From Candidatus Heimdallarchaeota archaeon (lineage in GTDB: Archaea; Asgardarchaeota; Heimdallarchaeia; Heimdallarchaeales; Kariarchaeaceae): 11,725 bases of DNA. Under the pieces are notes generated by a model. It saw only the letters and a program-made list of their open reading frames with translations. It had not been told where the DNA came from and did not search any database. Numbering within the stretch: the stretch's first letter is position 1; each line of letters starts with the position of its first letter. This document shows positions 7,076 to 11,725 of the stretch, piece by piece. The stretch covers positions 1 to 11,725 of the forward strand of contig JACZSS010000022.1 in the NCBI GenBank assembly GCA_022574115.1, read 5' to 3'. Position numbers and translations under genes: made by a program.

Positions 7076-8218
7076 TCACTTCTTAATACCGTCTCGAGTG
7101 AAAATATATTCCCAAAGGAAAAATAGCAAGGTTGTTATAGTGGTCACAATGGCTGAAAATTTCATCGATAGAGTGTAGGTTTTTGATATCTCGTAAAATA
7201 TTATTGCCAAGAATGGACCTATTAGCATTGAAATTGACTGACAAGCACCCAACAAACCTGTTCCAGTTGCTACTGAATTGTCTTTTTTTCCATTTGCCTC
7301 TACACTCCGCAAAGCACCCAAATAGAAGAATGTCCAAGAAGTACCCAAGATTACCTGGGATATGACGATTTGGGGGAATCCGGACATGATTGTAAATGAC
7401 CAAAAAGCAATAGATGAAACGAATCCTCCTAAAACAAACATCTTTTTTGGATTATATTTATCACCAATTAATCCCATTATGATAAATTGCGTTCCCATAT
7501 TCGTAGCCTGAACAATTCCGAGCTGGCGGAGATTGATTCCCAATTCGTCGATCAGAAATAAGGCCCAGAATATCCAAATTGCGTTGGCTGTACCATGTCT
7601 TAAGATAAAGGCTAGGTAAATTGTCCAATTTTGTCTAATCACACGAACATAGTCGGGCTTTACGATGGCTGTCTCAATCCCCGATTTTGTGTTCTTGGAG
7701 CCTGTATCCAGCAAAAACACTATTAAGAATGCTACAAAATAGAAAAATCCACCAACGATGAAGGCGATTTTAAGATTGTAATATTCTCCAACGAAACCCC
7801 CAACTAATCCTCCAACAGCCCATCCAATAGATCCAAACGCAGTCAATCTTCCCACTTTGATATTTTTGTCCGACGCAGTCCCAATTATAGATGCAGGAAA
7901 TATCCCTATGGAAATTCCATTAAATATTCTTACAATTGCAAAAGTCCAGATTGTATCTGGCAAAATATAGGCTACCGTTGTAATAGATGAGGTAACTAGT
8001 CCGATTAATAAGAATGGCCTTCTTCCCACCACATCGCTCATCCGTCCGAAAATAGTATTAGAGATCATTAAAAAGAAAGAAAAAACCGCGGCAAGTAGAC
8101 CTATTTCAGTTTCAGAAATTCCTTTTTTTTGTAAGAGGAGTACAAGGTATGAGAAAATAATGACTATACCACTATTGGAAAAGAAATAAATGGCTGGTAA
8201 GTCCTTATTGTTCTTCAT
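7076..8218 (-). CDS. Major facilitator superfamily transporter
   Basis: A 380 aa polytopic membrane protein with about 11-12 predicted helices; the substrate is unknown. The MFS motif A in the loop between helices 2 and 3 is intact (G58-R-M-S-D62-V-V-G-R-R67-P). The second half has a matching degenerate copy, GLIGDKYNPKK at about 248-258, showing the usual two-fold pseudo-symmetry. A glycine-rich helix (SIGWAVGGLVGGFVG, about 129-143) resembles TM5 motif C of drug:H+ antiporters, and FGRMSDVVGRRP also resembles antiporters, so export is possible. The protein is slightly shorter than a typical 400 aa MFS carrier. It is read just before the hydroxyacid dehydrogenase (26 bp gap), which hints at a small-acid substrate. 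ATG 8218 has no SD; a TTAAATA box lies about 37 nt upstream. Confidence 0.92.
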   Translation of the reverse strand: MKNNKDLPAIYFFSNSGIVIIFSYLVLLLQKKGISETEIGLLAAVFSFFLMISNTIFGRMSDVVGRRPFLLIGLVTSSITTVAYILPDTIWTFAIVRIFNGISIGIFPASIIGTASDKNIKVGRLTAFGSIGWAVGGLVGGFVGEYYNLKIAFIVGGFFYFVAFLIVFLLDTGSKNTKSGIETAIVKPDYVRVIRQNWTIYLAFILRHGTANAIWIFWALFLIDELGINLRQLGIVQATNMGTQFIIMGLIGDKYNPKKMFVLGGFVSSIAFWSFTIMSGFPQIVISQVILGTSWTFFYLGALRSVEANGKKDNSVATGTGLLGACQSISMLIGPFLAIIFYEISKTYTLSMKFSAIVTTITTLLFFLWEYIFTRDGIKK

Positions 8219-8250
8219 TTTATTTTAGTTATTTCTAGCTTTGGGGGTCT

Positions 8251-8260
8251 GTATTTAACA
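8251..8260 (-). promoter_or_regulatory. TATA-like element for the MFS-dehydrogenase pair
   Basis: The minus-strand sequence TGTTAAATAC is centred about 37 nt before ATG 8218, in the 70 bp gap after the AOR gene. It would allow the transporter and dehydrogenase to be transcribed apart from the AOR. The core TTAAATA is a reasonable archaeal TATA match, but no other promoter part is clear. Confidence 0.35.
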
Positions 8261-8288
8261 CGTCAGATGTTTTCCCTGTATAATTAAT

Positions 8289-10154
8289 CTAATTCCAATC
8301 AGGCAATTCGAGCTCTGCAATGAGAGTGTCGGTTGGTTTCCCGCTTTCATCCCATTTTCTGAATTCATAGTAATCCTTGAGCATGAGATCCAGCTTTTCC
8401 TGAGTTAATGCGATATCACCCTCTTCATAATGCAGTACTTCATGCTTGAATCGATCTGGTAAATCATCGTCAGTTGAAGTACATCCTTCACGGACAGCGA
8501 CCATGCGCAGCATATTGTACGCACGAGATCCCAGTTTTAACATCTCATCGTGATCAATATTCCTCCCCATCGCAGCGGAGGTGATATCATTTAGATAATC
8601 TAGATTGTAGTGCCTACCTGTAATTGCTACATCAAAAGCACACATTATCAGTCTATTGGTAAACGATCTTGCATTTTCAAAATTGGCCACAACCGGTGCC
8701 TTACCCTCGGGATCAAAACGTGACATGGCTGCAATAGCTCCTAATTTTGGACTTGAATTTTCTCTCATCGTTATTGTATCATGGTAACCCTCCATATGGC
8801 TTCCTCCTCGTGGTGAAACCGCATATGAGAGACCCATGCCAATTTTACCTCTTGGTTCGTGAAACGCTACTTCCAATCCCTTTGTATGCATCGCAAATTC
8901 CTTTCCACCGATTTTCTTTGCAATTCGCATAACTCCCTCCGCAAGTAAATCCCCATATCCATCACGAGTGGAAATTTTGTGGATTGCTTCTACAACCTGT
9001 TCGGCATTATCCCATTCTAGGTTGAGTCCCAAATCTTTGCCCAAACCTTTTTCAGTAGCTTCCATACCAAATGCTAACACACTGCCAGTTGAAATGGTAT
9101 CTAATCCGTAATCATTGCAGATTTGATTTGCATAACCACTTAATTTAATATCTGAATTCAATATCATAGATCCAAACGCAGCAAGTGTTTCGTATTCTAA
9201 TGACGAACCGTCCTGAGTAAGGGGATGTCCGTTGTATTCTCCATCAATTTTTCGTTTGCAAAAAGTTGTGCAGGCAGAGCATGTATCACGTCCAACTAAT
9301 AAGCCGCTTTCCTCCATGTATTGTCCAGAAAGCATAGCATGAGCTGAGAACTCACCCTTTTGAAAATTTTTTGTGGGAAGAATACCTGATTTGCTGAGAT
9401 AGCCAAGTCCACCGCTTGTTCCATAGACTCCAAATCGTTCTCGTATTTTTTGCTCTTTGACTAATTGATGACGAAATTCCTGATTAATGTTTTTGAATTT
9501 GTCTGCATCGTGTAATGGTGCTCTTTCTTTTCCCAAGGCAAAAATTCCTTTGAAGTTTTTAGACCCCATTACTGCTCCAACACCACCTCTGGCCGCTGCT
9601 CTATTTCGATCGTTAATGATTGCAGCAAATCTAACCATGTTCTCTCCAGCTTGACCAATTAAGGCAGTGCGAACCTTTTTCCCATATTTCTTGACAACGT
9701 CATCATGAACCTCGAAAACTCCTTTCCCCCAGTACTTAGAAGCATCTTTCAACTCCTTATTCCCGTCAATCAGATCCAAGTAAACTGGAGTCGGACTTTT
9801 ACCACGCAATATTATTCCATCATAGCCTGTCCCTTTTAGCGCGTAGGGGAAAAATCCCCCCCCATAAGCTTCCGCAACAAATTTAGCTAATGGACTTTTA
9901 CACATTACTACATATCTTGCTGAGCCCATTACGTTGTGACCAACTAGAGGGCCAAGTAGAAATAACAATACATTACTTTCACCAAGAGGATCGGCAGATC
10001 CATCGGTAGGAAGAAAATCCCACAACAGCCTTGCACCAAGTCCTTTCCCTCCAATGTACATTTGTAAATATTCATCCGGAATTTGAAAATCACTTAATTC
10101 TCCACTCGTTAAATTTACATCAAGCAACTTTCCGTAGTTTCCAAAGGCAGACAT
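8289..10154 (-). CDS. aor: Aldehyde:ferredoxin oxidoreductase (tungsten/molybdenum bis-pterin enzyme)
   Basis: The enzyme oxidises an aldehyde to a carboxylic acid with ferredoxin as electron acceptor, using a bis-pterin W or Mo centre and one [4Fe-4S] cluster. The 621 aa length matches the family (AOR and FOR are about 605-620). The N-terminal AOR domain begins with IGGKGLGARLLWDFLP, then GPLVGHNVMGSARYV and an AYGGGFFPYALK pterin-binding stretch; the RNRAAARGGVGAVMGSKN block is at 183-200. Cluster ligands are C292-x-x-C295-x-x-x-C299 with the distal C505. The first pterin DxxGL motif is present (D348-YGL). The second, usually DxxGLC before the distal Cys, reads N500-RLIMC and is divergent. 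An AGGGGGA purine run lies just before ATG 10154. The gene is divergent from the SDR gene and lies upstream of the MFS gene. The exact aldehyde (AOR, FOR, GAPOR or WOR type) cannot be assigned from sequence. Confidence 0.95.
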   Translation of the reverse strand: MSAFGNYGKLLDVNLTSGELSDFQIPDEYLQMYIGGKGLGARLLWDFLPTDGSADPLGESNVLLFLLGPLVGHNVMGSARYVVMCKSPLAKFVAEAYGGGFFPYALKGTGYDGIILRGKSPTPVYLDLIDGNKELKDASKYWGKGVFEVHDDVVKKYGKKVRTALIGQAGENMVRFAAIINDRNRAAARGGVGAVMGSKNFKGIFALGKERAPLHDADKFKNINQEFRHQLVKEQKIRERFGVYGTSGGLGYLSKSGILPTKNFQKGEFSAHAMLSGQYMEESGLLVGRDTCSACTTFCKRKIDGEYNGHPLTQDGSSLEYETLAAFGSMILNSDIKLSGYANQICNDYGLDTISTGSVLAFGMEATEKGLGKDLGLNLEWDNAEQVVEAIHKISTRDGYGDLLAEGVMRIAKKIGGKEFAMHTKGLEVAFHEPRGKIGMGLSYAVSPRGGSHMEGYHDTITMRENSSPKLGAIAAMSRFDPEGKAPVVANFENARSFTNRLIMCAFDVAITGRHYNLDYLNDITSAAMGRNIDHDEMLKLGSRAYNMLRMVAVREGCTSTDDDLPDRFKHEVLHYEEGDIALTQEKLDLMLKDYYEFRKWDESGKPTDTLIAELELPDWN

Positions 10155-10174
10155 ATTTCCCCCTATTTATTGTT

Positions 10175-10192
10175 TAATAAAATATTTTACCA
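10175..10192 (-). promoter_or_regulatory. TATA-like element for the aldehyde oxidoreductase gene
   Basis: On the minus strand GTAAAATATTTTATTAAA lies 21-38 nt before ATG 10154, within the 123 bp divergent spacer shared with the SDR gene. It is followed by the purine run AGGGGGA, an SD-like sequence 4-5 nt from the ATG, so a short leader is possible. Confidence 0.4.
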
Positions 10193-10249
10193 ATTAGGAA
10201 AATTAATTGTGAGATATTCTCATCTTATTACCTATTGGGTCAGAAACAT

Positions 10250-10258
10250 AATTATTAA
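10250..10258 (+). promoter_or_regulatory. TATA-like element for the SDR gene
   Basis: AATTATTAA lies 20-28 nt before ATG 10278, with no SD in between, as expected for leaderless transcription. It shares the spacer 10155-10277 with the oppositely directed AOR promoter; the two boxes are about 60 bp apart, so a single regulator could affect both. Confidence 0.4.
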
Positions 10259-10277
10259 GGTCTGAATTGTCCGGTTT

Positions 10278-10985
10278 ATGACAATCAAGGCAATTATCAC
10301 CGGTGCATCTTCAGGCGTAGGTGAATTTCTGGCTAAAAGGCTAGCAGTGAACGGTAATATGCTTTACCTCACTGGTCGTTCAGAAGAAAAGTTGTTGAAA
10401 ATACAGAAATATGTAATTTCACAGGGCGCTAGCTGTTTTTTCAAAACGGGAGATATTGCTTCAACCGAATTAGCGAATGAAATAGTGCAAGATGCGTTGT
10501 ATGAAATGAGTACCATCAATTTACTGGTTGCAAATGCCGGGATGGGACGATTCAAAAACATCGAAGATATAACAGATGATGATTTTGATTTATCCTTTAG
10601 CACAAATGTCAGAGGTGTATTCGTTTATTTGCGGCCAATCATTAGACATATGAAACAAAATAATCATGGTCAAGTGATTGTAACTTCTTCAAGTCTTGGA
10701 TTTAATACGACTGCTAGAGGGTCAATATACTGTGCTACAAAATATGCTCTGCAAGGAATGGTCGGATCAATCAGGAAAGAATTGGTAAAATCCCAAGTTA
10801 AAATTGCTACGATTAATCCTGGGGGGATAGATACACCCTGGTTTGTGGATTATGGTGATGACCCTATTACTCACCGGCTCGATGTTCAGGAAGTAGTTGA
10901 TTCAATTATGCTGATTATTAATCAGGGGGAGCGAAGTGATATTGATCACATATTATTAAAACCAACTTTTGAGAGACCAAACTAA
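10278..10985 (+). CDS. Short-chain dehydrogenase/reductase (classical SDR)
   Basis: It is expected to catalyse NAD(P)-dependent alcohol/carbonyl interconversion in the cytosol. The 235 aa length is typical of a classical SDR. Visible motifs are the cofactor loop T8-G9-ASSG13-V-G15, D59 (GDIAS), N86-A87-G88, catalytic N110 (STNVRG), S138 in TSSS, and Y151-x-x-x-K155 (YCATK), followed by PGGIDTPW at 181-188. After the second strand the sequence is LTGR34, and an Arg at this position usually indicates NADP(H) preference. The full N-S-Y-K tetrad is intact, so it should be active. The C-terminus (KPTFERPN) is short, with no extra domain. It is transcribed divergently from the aldehyde oxidoreductase across 123 bp, so a shared alcohol-aldehyde-acid route is plausible but unproven. 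Its start has a TATA box 20-28 nt upstream and no SD. Confidence 0.93.
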   Translation: MTIKAIITGASSGVGEFLAKRLAVNGNMLYLTGRSEEKLLKIQKYVISQGASCFFKTGDIASTELANEIVQDALYEMSTINLLVANAGMGRFKNIEDITDDDFDLSFSTNVRGVFVYLRPIIRHMKQNNHGQVIVTSSSLGFNTTARGSIYCATKYALQGMVGSIRKELVKSQVKIATINPGGIDTPWFVDYGDDPITHRLDVQEVVDSIMLIINQGERSDIDHILLKPTFERPN

Positions 10986-11022
10986 GCCATCTTCATTTTT
11001 ATAATACAAACTATCAAGATTA

Positions 11023-11036
11023 TTTTATAAATAAAA
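11023..11036 (+). promoter_or_regulatory. TATA box for the HEAT-repeat gene
   Basis: TTTTATAAATAAAA is centred 26-27 nt before ATG 11056, the classical archaeal TATA-to-TSS distance, so transcription probably begins at or next to the start codon. No SD is present. This is the clearest promoter in the window. Confidence 0.5.
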
Positions 11037-11055
11037 CAATATTGACGATTAGAGA

Positions 11056-11655
11056 ATGTTCTGGCGGAAAAAGAAAGACCTAACTGAAATTTTACTTGAT
11101 CGATCAGTAGAATATATTAAAAGATCACAAGCTGCTCTGGATATGAGTGTTCTGAAGAATGCCCGCTTCTTAGATTCACTTATTGAAGCATTGAAAAATG
11201 ATCCCGAGCCATCTGTGCGGATGAATTCTTGCTTCGCGATGGGAGAACTAAAAATGAGAAGATCAAAAAAACCACTCCTACGCGCTCTAAAAGAAGATGG
11301 TTCAGAATGGGTGAGAGGATTCGCTGCTTCAGCGCTTGCAAATCTTGATATCGATCATGATGAAATAGAAGCGGTCCTCATAGAGGTCCTTGATAGTGAT
11401 CGGGATGAAGGCGCTCGACAGCACTTTGCTCATTCACTAGGTGTTCTGGGTTCTCAGACCGCTGGTCCGGTACTCACATCCATCCTCCAAAATGATCTTT
11501 CTGCAAAAGTACGTGCGGACGCTGCAGAAGCTCTTGGGTTAATAAGGTTTCAGGACGGATATGATGTCATCGCAGGAGCAGCGGAAAATGATATTAATGG
11601 GGATGTGCGACGTCAGTCATTAATCGCAAAAAGAAAACTTGATCTAGACCGTTAA
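11056..11655 (+). CDS. HEAT-repeat (PBS-lyase-like) protein
   Basis: A 199 aa all-helical protein built from about five HEAT-like repeats, roughly residues 38-66, 70-98, 103-133, 136-163 and 168-195. The repeats carry the typical pattern of a helix ending in small residues after an Asp/Arg turn (DPEPSVRMNSCFAMGEL, GSEWVRGFAASALANL, DEGARQHFAHSLGVLG, SAKVRADAAEALGLI, NGDVRRQSLIAKRKL). The N-terminus is strongly basic (FWRKKKD), followed by an amphipathic helix, which might contact membrane or nucleic acid. Such repeats act as protein-binding scaffolds. Phycobilin lyases share the repeat, but no phycobiliprotein context exists here, so a lyase name would mislead. It is 70 bp after the SDR stop and has its own TATA box. 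The partner is unknown. Confidence 0.88.
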   Translation: MFWRKKKDLTEILLDRSVEYIKRSQAALDMSVLKNARFLDSLIEALKNDPEPSVRMNSCFAMGELKMRRSKKPLLRALKEDGSEWVRGFAASALANLDIDHDEIEAVLIEVLDSDRDEGARQHFAHSLGVLGSQTAGPVLTSILQNDLSAKVRADAAEALGLIRFQDGYDVIAGAAENDINGDVRRQSLIAKRKLDLDR

Positions 11656-11725
11656 TACTGATATTTGAAATAGCTTGATTCCTAAAGTTTATCTGATTTA
11701 GTGAAATTTATCAGACAATGATTAA
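11656..11725. other. Trailing non-coding sequence
   Basis: Seventy AT-rich bases follow the HEAT-repeat stop codon. I see no ORF, hairpin, T-run terminator or RNA gene in them. A promoter for a gene beyond the window edge cannot be excluded. Confidence 0.4.

Noticed and set aside
7083..7403. 106-codon minus-strand ORF
   Set aside because: It is an alternate frame within the MFS gene's 3' part, whose own frame shows clear membrane helices.
10991..11000. T-run after the SDR gene as a terminator
   Set aside because: It has only five consecutive T residues in AT-rich sequence and no hairpin. Archaeal T-tract termination is possible but not supportable here.
11056..11655. Naming the HEAT protein a phycocyanobilin lyase
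   Set aside because: Only the generic repeat is shared; no phycobiliprotein or pigment gene is nearby.
1..11725. CRISPR array, IS element, tRNA or rRNA
   Set aside because: No regularly spaced repeats, transposase motifs, terminal inverted repeats, cloverleaf sequence or rRNA segments were seen on either strand.

Overview
The window looks like chromosomal DNA from an archaeon, read by eye as AT-rich. The reasons are: (1) several starts have an A/T-rich TATA-like box 20-37 nt upstream and no Shine-Dalgarno sequence, which suggests leaderless or short-leader transcripts; (2) there is a tungsten-type aldehyde:ferredoxin oxidoreductase; (3) there is a large, cysteine-free, sequon-rich secreted protein held by one C-terminal membrane helix. 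The mixture with bacterial-type families (DinB, PrxQ-like peroxiredoxin, histidine-kinase core, SDR) would fit an Asgard archaeon or another mesophilic lineage. That placement is only an inference, because no marker gene is present.

Layout. 127-1170 (+): two unrecognised genes in tandem, a small membrane protein and a soluble protein. 1151-5363 (-): four genes on one strand, in transcription order a GNAT acetyltransferase, a peroxiredoxin, a short histidine-kinase-like protein with an unusual start, and a predicted surface glycoprotein. 5557-6069 (+): a DinB-like protein. 6066-10154 (-): in transcription order an aldehyde:ferredoxin oxidoreductase (AOR), an MFS transporter and a D-2-hydroxyacid dehydrogenase-like protein. 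10278-10985 (+): an SDR oxidoreductase divergent from the AOR. 11056-11655 (+): a HEAT-repeat protein with a textbook TATA box. Coding density is high. The longest gap is about 193 bp (5364-5556), and two convergent pairs overlap at their 3' ends.

How the genes may work together. The right half is a plausible redox cluster: the SDR could interconvert an alcohol and a carbonyl, the AOR could oxidise an aldehyde to an acid with ferredoxin, and the MFS protein and hydroxyacid dehydrogenase could move and reduce a small acid. Substrates cannot be read from the sequence. The left half combines peroxide defence, a degenerate signalling protein and a cell-surface protein.

The most notable observation is the histidine-kinase-like gene. 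Its phospho-acceptor His lies upstream of every ATG, GTG or TTG in its frame. A +1 slip at a UUU-UAG site would join it to a GTG-started leader. Its ATPase half also seems to lack the usual N and G boxes. No mobile element, CRISPR array, tRNA or rRNA was seen.
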